Assembly: GCF_030272615.1 (NCBI RefSeq)
Contig: NC_081413.1
Span: forward strand, 157,547,849 to 157,611,848
DNA length: 64,000 bases
Direction of reading: 5' to 3'
Origin: Cryptomeria japonica
Lineage: Eukaryota; Streptophyta; Pinopsida; Cupressales; Cupressaceae
In this document: positions 10,088 through 22,167 of the stretch, in pieces
Layout of the letters: each line of letters begins with the position of its first letter
Numbering within the stretch: the first letter of the stretch is position 1
Translations under genes and position numbers: made by a program
Notes under the pieces: generated by a model
Told to the model about the DNA's origin: nothing
The model's database searches: none
Seen by the model: the letters and a program-made list of their open reading frames with translations, nothing else

Positions 10088-11780
10088 ATGGGTCATATGG
10101 TGTACTAAGGGGTCATATGGTGTATTATGACTCCTTAGGTGTCATTATGGGTCATATGGTGTTCTATGATCCCTTAGGACACCATATGACCCCTTAGGAC
10201 TCCATATGATGTCGTTATGGGTCATATGGTATTCTATGACCCCTTAGGATACCATATGATCCCTTACATGTCATTAGAGGTCATATTGTTTCCTAAGGGG
10301 TCATATGGTGTCCTATGACCCCTTAGGACACCATATGACCCCTTAACACACCACATGACCCATAACGACACCATATGGTGTCCTAAGGGGTCATAGGATG
10401 CCATATGACCCCTCAGGACACCATAAAACCCATAACAACACCATATGGTATCCTAAAGGGTCATTTGGTGTTTTATGACCCCTTAGGATGCTATTTGGCA
10501 TCATTATAGGTCCTATGGTGTGCTAAGGGATAATATAGTGTCCTATGACCCCTTAGATGTTGTTAGGGGTCGTATTGTGTTCTAAGGGTCATATGGTGTC
10601 CTATGACCCATTAGGACACCATATGGTATCGTTATGTATCTTATGTTGTTGTATGACCCCTAGGATACCTTATGACCACTTAGGACACCATATGGTGTCA
10701 TTAGGGGTCATATGGTCTCCTACGACTCCTTAAGACACTATTTGACCCCTTAGGACTCCATATGGTGTCATTATGGATTGTATGGTGTCCTAAGAGGTCA
10801 TATAGTGTTTTATGACCCCTTAGGACACCATTTGGTGTAATTATGGGTTATATGGTGTCCTAAGAGGTCATATGGTGTCTTATGACCCCTTAGGACTCCA
10901 TATGACCTCTTACGTGTCGTTATGGGTCATATGGTGTTCTATGATCCCTTAGGACTCCATATGGTGTCATTATGGGTCGTATGGTGTCCTAAAGGGTCAT
11001 ATGGTATTCTATGACCTCTTAGGACACCATATGATCCATTAGGTGTCATTAGAGGTCATATTGTTTTCTAAGAGGTCATATGGTGTCCTATGACCCCTCA
11101 AGACACCGTATGACCCCTTAAGACACCATACGACCCATAACGACATCATATAGTGTCCTAAGGGGTCAGAGGATGCCATATGACCTCTCAAGATACCATA
11201 TGACCCATAACACCACCATATCATGCCCAAAAGGGTCATATGGTGTTCTATGACCCCTTTATGACACTATTTGGCATCATTATAGGTCCTATGGTATTCT
11301 AAGAGATCATATAGTGTCCTATGACCCCTTAGATGTTGTTAGGGGTTGTATTGTGTTATAAGGGTCATATGGTGTCCAATGACATATTGGACACCATATG
11401 GTATCGTTATGTGTCTTATGGTGTTGTATGACCCCTAGGACACCATATGGCCACTTAGGACAACATATGGTGTTAGTAGGGGTCATATGGTATCCTACAA
11501 CCCCTTAGGACACTAATTGACCCCTTAGGACTCCATATGGTGTTGTTATTAGTCGTATGGTGTCTTAAGAGGTCATATAGTGTTTTATGACCCCTTAGGA
11601 TACCAATTGGTGTCATCATGGGTCGTATGGTGTCCTAAGGGGTCATATGGTGTCTTATGACCCCTTAGGACTCCATATGACCTCTTATGTGTTGTTATGG
11701 GTCATATGGTGTCCTATGACCCCTTAGGACACATGCATGGATCCCTAGGATACCATATGACCCTTGAGAATACCTTTTGA
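10088..11780. repeat. Palindromic satellite with ~776-bp higher-order repeat
   Basis: The array consists of alternating sense and antisense copies of a ~20-bp word, GGTCATATGGTGTCCTAAGG and its complement. A longer pattern repeats: the landmark TTGGCATCATTATAGGTCC occurs at 10495 and again at 11271, AGATGTTGTTAGGGG at 10555 and 11331 (both 776 apart), and TATGGGTCATATGGTGTTC at 10146 and 10921 (775). About two full higher-order copies and a fragment are present. Nearly every segment can fold on a neighbour. Confidence 0.9.
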
Positions 11781-11885
11781 CCCTAGAGAGGGAGAGAGGG
11801 GGAGGAGAGGGAGGGAATATGAGAGAGATACACCTAAGAGAGGAGGAGAGTGAGATAGAGGTTGAGAGGGAGAGACAAGAGTTAA

Positions 11886-11971
<86 letters not shown>

Positions 11972-12289
11972 TTGGGAGAGAAAGAGAAACCTAAGAGGTG
12001 AAGGGAGGAAAGGTGAGAGAGAGAGAAAGAGAGGGTGAGAGATAGAGAGAGTCTAAGTGAGAGGGAGGAAGGGAGGGAAGGATATTACAAGAGACTAGAG
12101 AGAGAGAGGTGCAAAGAGAGGGAGAGAGTGATAAAGATAGGTAATGAGAAAGAGAGAGAGGGAGGGAGAGGGGAGAGGGAGAGAATGAGAGAGACACCTA
12201 AGAGAAGGAGAGAGAGACACCTAAGAGAAGGAGAGAGTGAGATAGAGAGAATGAGGATGAGAGGGAGAGAATTTAGAGATAATGAATGG

Positions 12290-12320
<31 letters not shown>

Positions 12321-12815
12321 GTGAAAAATAGAAAGGGAGGTGGGTAGGTAGGGAGAGAGTGGGAAAGAGATACAGTTGATAGAGGAGAAGAGTGAGATAG
12401 AGAGATAGAGGTAGATAGGGAGAGAGACTTAAGAGAGAGAGAGAGAGATACAGATTGATAGCTAGAGATGTGATAGAGAGAAGGAGAGAGATGAGAGAAA
12501 GAGAAATGGAGTGAGAGGGGGAGAGAGAAAGAGAGTTAGAGGGAAAGAAATACTTGACAAAGGAAGAGAAAGGGAGGGGGAGGGAGAGGGAGAAAATTAG
12601 AGAGAGATACTTAAGAGAGGGGGAGAGAGTGAGAGATAGAGATATTTGAGAGAGGGAGAGAAAGAGAGGGATATATGAAAGAGAGAAAGAGGGTGAGGGA
12701 GATGAGAAAGAGATGGAGAGATATCCGAGAGAGGGAAGAAAGTAGAGAGGGAGATGCCTAAGAGACAAAAAGGTAGGGGTTAAGGAAGAGAGAGGGGGAA
12801 TGTAGGGAAGAGATG
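11781..12815 (+). repeat. GA-rich tract with a (TG)27 run
   Basis: About 1 kb of purine-rich GAGAGAGG-type sequence, with a pure (TG)n run at 11887-11940 passing directly into (GA)n. It is complementary in composition to the (CT)n block at 9743-9910. Ser/Leu-rich frames on the minus strand here are repeat artefacts. Confidence 0.93.
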
Positions 12816-13074
12816 AGAGACATAATGCCGATATGAGCATGCTAATTACTGAAATTTGACTAAGTCTGAAATTTATAAGAATACTCAAAAAACTAGAATC
12901 TGCATTATAACTCTTAGAGATCTGGAACCACTCTCAAACATCCTAACAATATATACATAAAATATAACTTAAAGTATAAGTAAGAGAAATATTACTTATA
13001 CTGAAAAACCTAATGGAATGTAAGTGAATTGCATTTTATTGACAGACAGAACCACATACGTGATTTTAGTTTTT

Positions 13075-13182
13075 AAACTTCATACGAGGTTAGTATTATT
13101 TAAACCGCATATGCGGTTACTATTCTTTAAACCCCATACGCGGTTAGTATGTTTCAAACCATGCACGCAGTTTAGCTTTGGT
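13075..13182 (+). repeat. 27-bp minisatellite, four copies
   Basis: AAAC landmarks at 13075, 13102, 13129 and 13156 give an exact 27-bp period. The second copy contains the perfect 16-bp palindrome AACCGCATATGCGGTT at 13103-13118. The others carry diverged forms such as CCCCATACGCGG. Confidence 0.88.
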
Positions 13183-13288
13183 TAGGCTCGGCAAAACGAG
13201 CCTAAACACGTACGGGGTTCTTTAAATTTGAAATACCTCGTTCGCATTTTGGTATTTTTCATGTTTTTTTTTGGTGTGTCCACTTTTC

Positions 13289-13314
13289 TGACCACCATCT
13301 TTGTGCACTTACCC
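13289..13314 (-). repeat. Right terminal inverted repeat
   Basis: The exact reverse complement of 8336-8361, ending CACTTACCC and followed by ATTA. Confidence 0.85.
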
Positions 13315-13318
13315 ATTA

Positions 13319-15340
13319 GTTAGGTTTTTATTTTGCATACACCTTATCATAAATTCTCATTCATATGAATATAATTTCTCATTCATTATATTTTCATATC
13401 ACATAAGTTCTTTTACTTTTTTGCATGAGTTTGGTAAAAATTTGTGTCATTTTGTGTCGGGTTTTTCATTTATGTGTTCATTTTTTTGTGCTTCTGGGAT
13501 TCTATCTGTAGTGTGTGGGGAGGAAATAAAGAAGACCCAATTAGTCCATGTATCTTATTGAAACTAATAACTTGTGGATTGCAGGGTTTTCCTTTCTTAA
13601 TTTCATTTTTTATTCACACTTTAGTTTGGTGCTTTAAAAATAAACATGTGTATGCAATTCACATTTTGGTTTAGGCTTAAAAATGGACATGCATCTATTT
13701 TATGTTTAGAATAGTTCACACATTGCAATGATTTAAGGTTAATAAACTCTTTTTTGTTGTGTTTAGAGTGCTTGATCTCTTTTCTAGGGTGGACCCATAG
13801 CTGCATGAAGTACCTTTCCACCCACCTTTGGGGTCTTGGGAGATAGGGAAAAGTGATAATTACACCCAATTTTTATTTTAGTAGTGAGGGATATCTTTGA
13901 CTTGGGATTTCATCACCCCATAAAGGTATCTCTAGTTGGGACAAGTTGGGGATATCGACTCTCCCAATGTGATCTCAAGTTGGTTTTCTGAGATGCTATG
14001 TAAATATGTAGGTCAGGTGCCTGGAGTGCTGAGTGAATTCATCTTATGTGGAGGCCCCCTCTACATTGATAAGATTAGTTAAAGCCTTAAGTGGATTTCT
14101 TCGAGAATCCATCATTGGATTGGTGATCCCTCAAAACTATAGAATGAGCCCATTGTTTTACCTGACCAAAATCCAACATTTGATGGTTCAGGGAGTGCGG
14201 ATCATACCCCATAGATACCCCTCATGTACCCTTTATGAATGAGATGGGAATCACCCAGTTAAAAGATCTCTGGATCTTCAGGGTAAGAGAATTTGGTATG
14301 CCCAAGAAGTGACTATCATGGAGGGGGGGATAGTGCTACTAGATTCTCTATCTATTCATCTTTCTTGGGTATTTTGTTGCAAGGGCCCCATCAGATGGTT
14401 TCCACTTTCCAGCTTAGGTTTTTAAATGCTTTCCTCATGTCTCTAATTTGTTCGATTTTTTAAACCAATAAGAGTCATTTCTTTTTGGGCCAATAAAGGC
14501 CCTCTTTCTTGGGTAACTATAATTTTTAAAGTTGTTAAAACAAATCCAATTGACTATAGTGTCTTTGATATCTGTACATGCAGTGTTTTCAAAAAGTTCT
14601 CAAAAATAAAATTGTCAAACAAGGTTAAAAAATTCCAAACAAGATAGCTCATTCAACTCTTTTGTGATCATAAGTTTGTCTAAAGTCCTTAGTCCTTATA
14701 TTGCATATTCTTTCCAAATAGATCATTACATAGTCCTCATATTGCATAAGTCTTTGCATAGTCCTTTCATAGTCCATACATGGTTATTGCATAATCATTT
14801 CCTAGTTTTTGCATTGTCTCAAAGTCAATTCTAAAAAGTCCATTCCTAGTCCTCACTTTGCATTTAACATCAAGGCCAAGCTTGTCATCTAGTACTTTTA
14901 AACTAATCCTTGCATAGTCCCTATCAAGATCAAGTCCAAAAATTCCCTCAAAAGATCATTAAGTTCAAAAGACCATCAAATTTTCAATCAATCATCTTAT
15001 CAAACTAAGTTCCCTTTCTCATCAGTCTAGTATAGGGAATCATTTTACTAGTCCCCAATTTTGGTCAAGAACAATTCTTAATATCTTTGAGAAATGTCAA
15101 CTACTTGGTCAATAAGTTCCATCTTCATTTATGTTGCACAATCATTTTAGGTAGTCATCCTCATTAGTTGCATACTCAATATCATGAGTCAAGATGGGCT
15201 TACTAGGTGATGATTTCTTCCTATTTGTGCACCCTAATATTAGTCCAAATGAAAATCAGGAAAAAATAATTGATGGTCTCTAAAAAAATTTCTTGGAGGT
15301 TAAGAACAAGTGTTCCCTAGTATATGGGAGTTGAATTTGT
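13319..15340. other. Degraded flank, no gene recognised
   Basis: No convincing coding region is seen. Around 13790-14300 translated fragments look like decayed coding sequence but are cut by many stops. From 14650 to 15000 short words such as CATAGTCC recur irregularly. It is probably old retroelement debris. Confidence 0.4.
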
Positions 15341-16345
15341 CATAGATGAAGAAATACGAAAAGAAGACTAAATTCAAAGAGCAGTAGAAAGAGAAATTGT
15401 TCAGCAAAGGCTTGAAAGAATTAGACTTCAAAAACAACCTCCTCATCCCAATCCTAAATAGGGTGTAATAATAGATTTCATACATCATACTCCTTTAGTC
15501 TCAAGTCTAGCATTTACGTCCTAAGTACATCATATCTTGTCATAAGTCTTGCATTCTCAAATCATCTTAGGTTTCATTCATGCCCTTAACAAGATCATAA
15601 AAGGATAACAAAAAGATAGACCCGAATAGTGAGCCGTTGGTTAATCCCATATGGAACATGGACTTATCAACCTACCAACATACACAACCCCAAAGAGTTG
15701 CAATAGTGCCAACAAATATAAACAACATGCCTTCAATAGAATAAATCCAACAAAACTTGATGCACAAAGAGCTCAAGGCCACCCACCAAGATCCACAGGT
15801 TTTAGCAGTCCTTAATAGTCTTCTTAACCATGATAGGGATATGTATCTTTCCCTTTTAATTCAGGAATGAACCAAGTTACCCCCAAACTTTGACATTTCA
15901 ACAATCTTACCACCATGAGTAATTTGAATCAAAATGTGAATTAGAAACCAAACCCTTTAGAAACACATGTTGCATCTTTAAGCTCAACCCATGATACAAC
16001 CCAAAACATACAAGTGGCAGAAACCCAAGCCACTATGGCTTGAACTCAAAATTCTTAATCGAGTGTCATCTCCTCAACTGCAAACATCACATCTCAAATG
16101 ACTACTAATGTCACTTCACAAACCACATCAAATATCCCAAATACATCAACACAAGCTCAAACAAGTGTGACTCAAAATTCACTTCCCACTAGTAATTCTA
16201 AACCAGTGATATCATCCTCTATGGGATCTACTTACAATGGTCAGGGTTTGAATCAAGGATCCACTGGTCTATATGAATCAAGTCAACCAAATTTCAGGAC
16301 ACAATCCACCTACTTCACAACACCCAGTGGAAGTCATAGTACATA
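15341..16345 (+). pseudogene. Possible gag-like remnant, family unknown
   Basis: Three pieces look coding but sit in different frames. The first (about 15344-15460) is a charged helical stretch rich in Glu, Arg and Gln. The second (about 15616-15850) is open, with WNMDLSTYQHTQPQRVA and a later helical LNSLLNHDRDMYL. The third is an 82-codon Ser/Thr/Asn/Gln-rich stretch starting at 16098. Such an order is compatible with the N-terminal half of a plant gypsy-type gag, but no zinc knuckle or protease follows, since the sequence is cut off by an LTR-like segment at 16372. The assignment is weak, and random openness in A-rich DNA is possible for the third piece. Confidence 0.3.
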
Positions 16346-16371
16346 GCTTCATAATCAGTCAATCTTCCTAT

Positions 16372-18460
16372 TGAACACAAATGGACATTGAGAGGGGGTG
16401 TGAATCAGTGTATTTTAAAACTTTAAGTTCCATGTGCATATTTTATAAATGTAATGAAAACATAGATACACATACACAAAATAACATCAGATAACACCAT
16501 ATATACAAGGAAAACCCAATGTGGGAAAAACCTCAGTGAGAATAGCTGCTAGAGTCTACTGCACCATTCCAGCCTCACAAGAAATCATTGATTACAATAT
16601 GTTTTAGGGCACCAACCCAAGGAGCACCAATCCTTGATATTTTGAGCACCAACTCAAGGAGCGCCAACCCCTTGTTTTATGAGTTATAACTCAAAGGAGC
16701 ATCGACCCCTACTCTAAGAACCCACTCAGAAGATTACAATGAATATAGATATACATATAGGTTAGACACCTTGCTACAAATGAAGTTTTGTAACACCTTA
16801 TTGGTTACTCTTTTGTCTTTCTTCTCTTTTCTTTCTAAACTTTTCTCTACTCTTCTCTTCTTCTAGTACTACTCTTTCTACCTCTACTCAACTTATTGCT
16901 ACCTCTTCTAGTCTTTTTCTTTTGCACTCTATTTGTTGATCTCTTCTACTCTTTGTCTCTGATTTTGCAACAACTCTCAGCTCACACTCTCTATTCTCTC
17001 TCTTGCCAATACTCCACAATTCTCAATCTCTACTTTTCTTGGTGGTCACTCCACTCACACTTCTCAGTAGCAACTCACTCAATAATTTCCTCTCTCTAGT
17101 GCTTCAAATATATCTCTATCTCTTTATAAACAACTACCTCTATCCCATCGTATTTACAGCTCTGCATCAGAGAATGTTTTTCCCTCCAAATCTATATAAA
17201 AAATAATACCCTATGTCTGGCTAAGATATGGTTAGTAGAAGATTGGATATTCTCTCTTGAATCGACCATCTACATTAAATTACTCTTCTCTAGTTTCTTG
17301 GATGTTCTCTATACTAGGTTGCTATTTTTAGTAATCTAAATTTTCCTCACAAATTTGATTCTTCCATTTTCAATCACCTTGAGCCCTATGAAAATCTCCA
17401 CCCGGTTTGCTATTAATGTCTTCTTCATCCTTTGTTGACCTACTCAGACAAGATTGACAACTACCTCTATCAAATGCACTAACCCTTCAAATTTGATTTG
17501 TTCTATCCACCAAGGAACCACATCTCTTCACCTTCTTGGTCCAAGTCATATTGTCACGGTCACTCAAGATCCATGTGGAAAATCAGGCTAGACAGGTCAG
17601 ACAAACTTCATGTTGTGGTTAACCTTCATGTTATGCAAACATATCACACCTATTAGGTTGGCTATAAATGCTTATTCTGATCTGTTATGTCTTTTGGATT
17701 CCTCTTTCCATGTGTTCATTGGCATATTTATCATGAAGTAGCATTTATCAAAGCTCCATTGACATAGTTTTAACTGTCAATCGTACCATGTAGTGTTATC
17801 CCAATAGTTATCATTTACTCTGATCATTCACCTCAACTTTCCATTCTTATCGGTGTGACTTACCCCGATGTAACACCTTGTCCCTTCATCAGCATAACAA
17901 TCACTATCGGGAAGACTTCTAGCACTTACTCCACCTTCACAACCTATCTCGATCTCCTTGCGATGTCTTTGGTTCCTTTCATCGGCATGAGTTACTCTGA
18001 TGAGAAACCTCACCTATAATTTTACTTATCATCATAATCTATCCCAAGCACAGTCTCTATGATGACATGCATTATCAGCATAGGTTACCCCGATCACAAA
18101 CCATTATGCAAAAATGACCATCATCGGAATAGACATCACTATTGGCATAGGGAAAACATGTTAGATCAACAGAACAAGTTATATCGATGTCATATGGTCG
18201 ATCTCTCATTATCAGCATATCTTATTCTGATGATCAAATTGCATGGTGACAACCTTCATCAGCATAGCTAGTCCGAGCTGAAGAACTTCATGCCAAAATA
18301 ACACTTATTAGAATGACCATTACTATCGGCATAGGAAAAATTGGTAAGGATGACCAAACAAGTCATTTTGATGAAACATAATCAACTTATAGTTTATTGG
18401 CATAGTTATCTTGAAGCGCATACCCATCGAAATAACTAACATAATCAAATTAATTTTGGA
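16372..18460 (-). repeat. Old copia-type LTR remnant, interrupted by Copia-M
   Basis: Read on the minus strand, the low-coordinate end shows the usual end-of-LTR module: GATTCACACCCCCTCTCAAT at about 16386-16405, and an ACTGAGGTTTTTCCCACATT / GGGTTTTCC block at about 16513-16538. Irregularly repeated words such as ATCGGCATAG fill 17830-18330, as they do in the LTR of Copia-M. The other end is not visible because Copia-M is inserted at 18461. Confidence 0.5.
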
Positions 18461-20257
18461 TGTTAGACCATGATAAACTTATAAGGCACTGAGAGGGCGG
18501 GGTGAATCAGTGCAAGCAAAAACAGTAAGAATTTGATCACCAACTTTTACAACTTAAAACTTATCAAACATATAAGAAATATCACCACATATGCAATCAC
18601 CCAATAAATAAAATTCTACATGACACAAGATATTTTTACATGGAAAACCCAAAAGGGAAAAACCATGGTGGGTGATGGTACCCACAAGATTCATTATTTG
18701 TAGAATAGAAATCTTGATCGATTAAGTTCTTACAACTATGCCCTGTTAAGAGCAGACCTGGTTAAGAGTCGCCCAGTTAAGGATTTTAAATGATAAGCCC
18801 AGTTAGAAGCTTTGACCTATTAGGATCAACCTCGCAAGAGGATTTAGAAATCTGATATAGAGCTACCCTATTAGGGGATTTATAGATTTAAGGCCTGTTA
18901 GGACCTATCTGGTTAGGGTATTTTGTTATTGCAAATTGTTAGGAAAACAACAATGAAAAGATCTTCATATAGCACATTCTGTGTCTGATAAGATCCACTT
19001 CAGATCCTCAAAACTTAAACAACACTTCATTACAAAGCTTCCCTAATCACCGCACAATCACATTCACAATATTCTGTAAATGATTTCTCTTTTTTTATAT
19101 ACCTACTTGATACCTCATCACTCTTTTTATAAACATTTGAATTTAGCCGGCTACAACCTTGGAACAATTTCCTAGGTTCATTGAATGTAGAAAATATTGC
19201 ATTGCACACTTTAATTATGTCAGCCACTGACATAAGAAATAAAAAATTGTGTTGTTTTACCGATCTAAATGAGTTATATTACTACTGATTAAGTGTTCTT
19301 CCACTTTATCTACTTTTTACATGAAATCTCACTCATCCGGTTGAATCTACCAATGCAGTTGTGAACATAGCTCCAAATACCTGTCTCCAACACTACTTTG
19401 AAACCACATCACCCAACTCATCAAGAATCGCCTATACTGGTTGCTTTAATGTAACATTGTCCTATGTTTACCGATTGAAGTCCTAATTGCTAGTTCTCTG
19501 TCAAGTTGTCTTATGTACCGGTTATACCTTGCCGGTTGGATTCAAAGACGTAGATGACTACAAAACATTGTTGCCATTAGTGACAACACATAACTTAGTC
19601 ATCAAACATAAAGTCCTAAACTCTTCAATCAATCATCTACTAGTTGCATAACAACAACAATCTTTACTGATTTAGTCAACTACCAACATACTGTCTATAC
19701 AAAATTGTTTCGATAACTCAACTTGAACCTACATCGGCATTGCTACTCTGACATAGAACTCCAAAGATCTCCTCCATATCAGCATATATTATTCCGATGA
19801 ACTTACCAAGAAGACTTCACTTCATACTCCTCTATCAACATAGCTTGGTCTGTCGGCATAGTAGAAATTCGCTATTCTTCCTTCAATAGAAAATTCGATA
19901 GGTATCCTCAGTCTCCATGGTTGGCATAGCTATTCCAACAAAAAGGTGTCAAAGTAGTTAACACTATTGGTATAACACAAAATCTTTATGCCACCTTTGT
20001 CAGCTAACCTGATAAGTGGCTCTTACATTGTGATCGATATTGCTATCGCAATAAGATAACTTGCTCTACACTTGATTGGTATTGCTATTTCGATATGATA
20101 ACTTTCTCAACACTTGATCAGTATTACTATCTTGATATGTCTGCATGATAACTCTACAACTTGCAACACTTGTCATTTCTCTACATCCTCAAGACATTAT
20201 TCAGATCTCTTCTGCACCCTATAACTCTTGTTGACATCAATGACAATAATGCCAACA
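18461..20257 (-). repeat. 3' LTR of Copia-M
   Basis: The LTR is about 1.8 kb. On the minus strand it starts TGTTGGCATTATTG at 20257. The copia LTR module appears at about 18640-18690 (minus: GTGGGTACCATCACCCACC then TGGTTTTTCCC), and a CCCTCTCAGTGCC run precedes the end at 18461. Irregular repeats of ATCGGCATAG-like words occupy 19730-20150. Confidence 0.85.
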
Positions 20258-20272
20258 ATATCCCCCTTTGGC
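20258..20272 (-). other. Polypurine tract of Copia-M
   Basis: On the minus strand GCCAAAGGGGGATAT lies directly before the LTR start. Further purine runs lie at about 20304-20313 (minus CAAAGGGGGAG) and 20369-20376. Confidence 0.85.
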
Positions 20273-20591
20273 ATTGATGTCAACACACATAGCTGGCACA
20301 TTCTCCCCCTTTGACAAAAATAGAAAAGGGACTTGTATACCACTTGTCATAAAACCTGTATAGTCCTTCTCCCCCTATAAATGTTTATCCTATAGATATT
20401 CAGCCTAGAAAATGCCTGTCAGTTGATATTTTCAGCAGATTACACTAGACAAGCCATTATTACAATATAAAGGGCAGCTTTGATTCTTCTCACAAAAAAT
20501 TTAGAACTCCCCATGAGATAGACATGAGGTTCAAGGACTAAAAATAGTTACAAAGTATGCTCCCCCTAAACCACGGACCCCAAAAATACAT

Positions 20592-20810
20592 TTAAGTGTT
20601 GAAGGAAGGTGGGACAACACCCAACTTATATCTTAGATACTCAAATGTATCCTTTGGAAGAGGCTTTGTAAAAATGTCTACAACCTACTTACTTGTGGGA
20701 ACATATTCAACCTTTACCTCCTTCTCTGCAACCTTCTGCTTGAGAAAATGATACTGAATTGCTATTTGTTTTGTCCTTGAGTGCATAACAGGGTTCTTGG
20801 ATATGTTGAT
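20592..20810 (-). pseudogene. RNase H C-terminus of Copia-M
   Basis: On the minus strand this fragment reads from ...INISKN through QYHFLKQKVAEKEV and VDIFTKPLPKDTFEYLR to a TAA at 20592-20594. These are the last strand and helix of copia RNase H, including the conserved DIFTKPL block. One internal TAG lies at the position of Gln or Glu in the PTSK-x-x-VD motif. Its N-terminal continuation is at 55997 because LARD-X is inserted at 20810/20811, with TTGAT duplicated. Confidence 0.88.
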
Positions 20811-21190
20811 TGTTGGGAAAATGATGTTGTACACCTTGCATAATAATGTTATTATTTTTTTATTTTATTATTGTGTTAGATGGACATGGAATTATATTGT
20901 AATATCATATTGTATTGTTGCGCCTAGATGGATGTGCAACATGTAGATATTCCCTTGGAATATTTTTGTAATCACTTGATGAGTTGTATTGACACATTGG
21001 TATTATTATATAGTATTTATCTAATATTGGCGAATGTAATTTTGATGAAGTACCCAATATTAAATGTGGGTCAAGGTTAGGTAGGAAAAATATTATATTT
21101 TATTGTCACAAGGTTTTGGGCACATGGTTTTGATGTAATACCACTTAGTGGTTTTGTGGGAGATTATGTTTATAAAAGCAACCACAAGGG
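20811..21190 (+). repeat. 5' LTR of LARD-X, first part
   Basis: These 380 bp match 55273-55627. They include the AT-rich ATTTTATTATTGTGT stretch and end ...ACCACAAGGG where Copia-C is inserted. Confidence 0.9.
21171..21178 (+). promoter_or_regulatory. TATA box of the LARD-X LTR
   Basis: TATAAAAG lies in the 5' LTR, with the equivalent TATAAAAA at 55620-55627 in the 3' LTR. The position, about half way along the 0.72-0.74 kb LTR, fits a U3 promoter. Copia-C is inserted 12 bp downstream, which would separate promoter from element body. Confidence 0.45.
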
Positions 21191-22167
21191 TGTTGGCTTT
21201 TAGGAGGAATTGATTATGTGTTGCATTGATGTTTTTCATTGATGTCAACACTAGTTTCTTGTTTGTCTACTGAGTTTTGGTAGAGTGGTTGGTTTGTGAT
21301 GTTGATCTGGGGATTATCTCTGGTATTCTTCGGTATGTTCCGATTGTTGGTAATGGTTTGGATCAGTCATTCATGTGGTTCTTATGTGTGTCACATTTAG
21401 TTAGATCAGGATTTGGTGATCCGGAAGTTATTATTTGTTCTAATAAGTCTTTTGGTTACCGGTAAGGGTTTTATTGGCAGAGATTTATTGAAGATCTTTT
21501 GGTGGATTTGATAAGTGGTGTTGGTGCGGCTTCTAGAAGGTTATCAGGATGTTGATGGTTATCTTGTTCATGTTCTAGTTGATTGGTGGTATTTCATTTG
21601 GCTTATGGTGACCTATTTTAGGTCTAGTCTTATTCTATTAGGTTATGGATTGGTTTATGTAACATGTTGGTGGATGCTCCTGACGCATCATTGATTGGAT
21701 TTATTGATTGGTTTATGTTGTTTTGGTCTCAGGCTAACTTGGATTATCATTAGTTTTCAGGTTTATGTAATGGATTTATTGTATTATCTTTTGGGTAGCC
21801 GACCTAATTATTTAGGTCTTGGGTTCATATATATATGATGCAAGATCTCTTTGTAGATCATGGGTCATGGGTTACTGGACTATCTATGTGTGAATAAAGT
21901 TGTAATCATATGTAGATGTTTTGGTCGATCATAGGTGATCAAATTGGGTTTGTGTAAGAGGCTTAAGACCTCTGGTGTTGAGCTTAACTAGAACTATACT
22001 CAGGCATAGGAGATGCTATTCTTGCAGCTCATTCTTATTTCTGGATTGTAGTCTAGATATATTTTGTAGTCAATGAGGCTCCTTTGTGATGAGTAGTGTG
22101 TTCTAGGCTATTGGCCTTCCTGCATGTGCAGGCCCCTTTATTATAATAAAATACTTACTGCAAAAGT
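21191..22167 (+). repeat. 5' LTR of Copia-C, first part
   Basis: These 977 bp are collinear with 48876-49838. They contain the hairpin CCTGCATGTGCAGG at 22120-22133, and end at the AAAGT target of LARD-A. Confidence 0.92.

Larger units (their letters stand above)
8336..13314. mobile_element. 5 kb inverted-repeat-bounded element filled with tandem repeats
   Basis: The outer ends are perfect 26-bp inverted repeats starting GGGTAAGTGCAC. With one gap the similarity extends inward through a TGGACAC block (left about 8379-8385, right about 13277-13283). Outside both ends is ATTA (8332-8335 and 13315-13318), a possible 4-bp target duplication. This is the structure of a terminal-inverted-repeat DNA transposon, but no transposase reading frame is visible. 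The interior is tandem repeats in a roughly mirrored order. CACTA ends are excluded by sequence, and the 3-bp flanks do not match as for PIF/Harbinger. The superfamily is unassigned. A chance inverted repeat around a satellite block is less likely, given the perfect 26 bp. Confidence 0.6.

Noticed and set aside
12085-12888. 267-codon Ser/Leu-rich minus-strand reading frame
   Set aside because: It is the translation of the GA-rich repeat tract, with low complexity and no domain. The same applies to the Arg/Glu and Ser/Leu frames at 9597-10074.
8332-13318. Assignment of the inverted-repeat element to PIF/Harbinger, CACTA or Mutator
   Set aside because: The ends are not CACTA, the 3-bp flanks do not match as TTA/TAA, and no 9-bp duplication is present. 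Only ATTA on both sides matches.
17828-18271. Short frames on both strands near 18 kb
   Set aside because: They lie in an irregular LTR repeat (ATCGGCATAG-type words) and have no domain or homologue.
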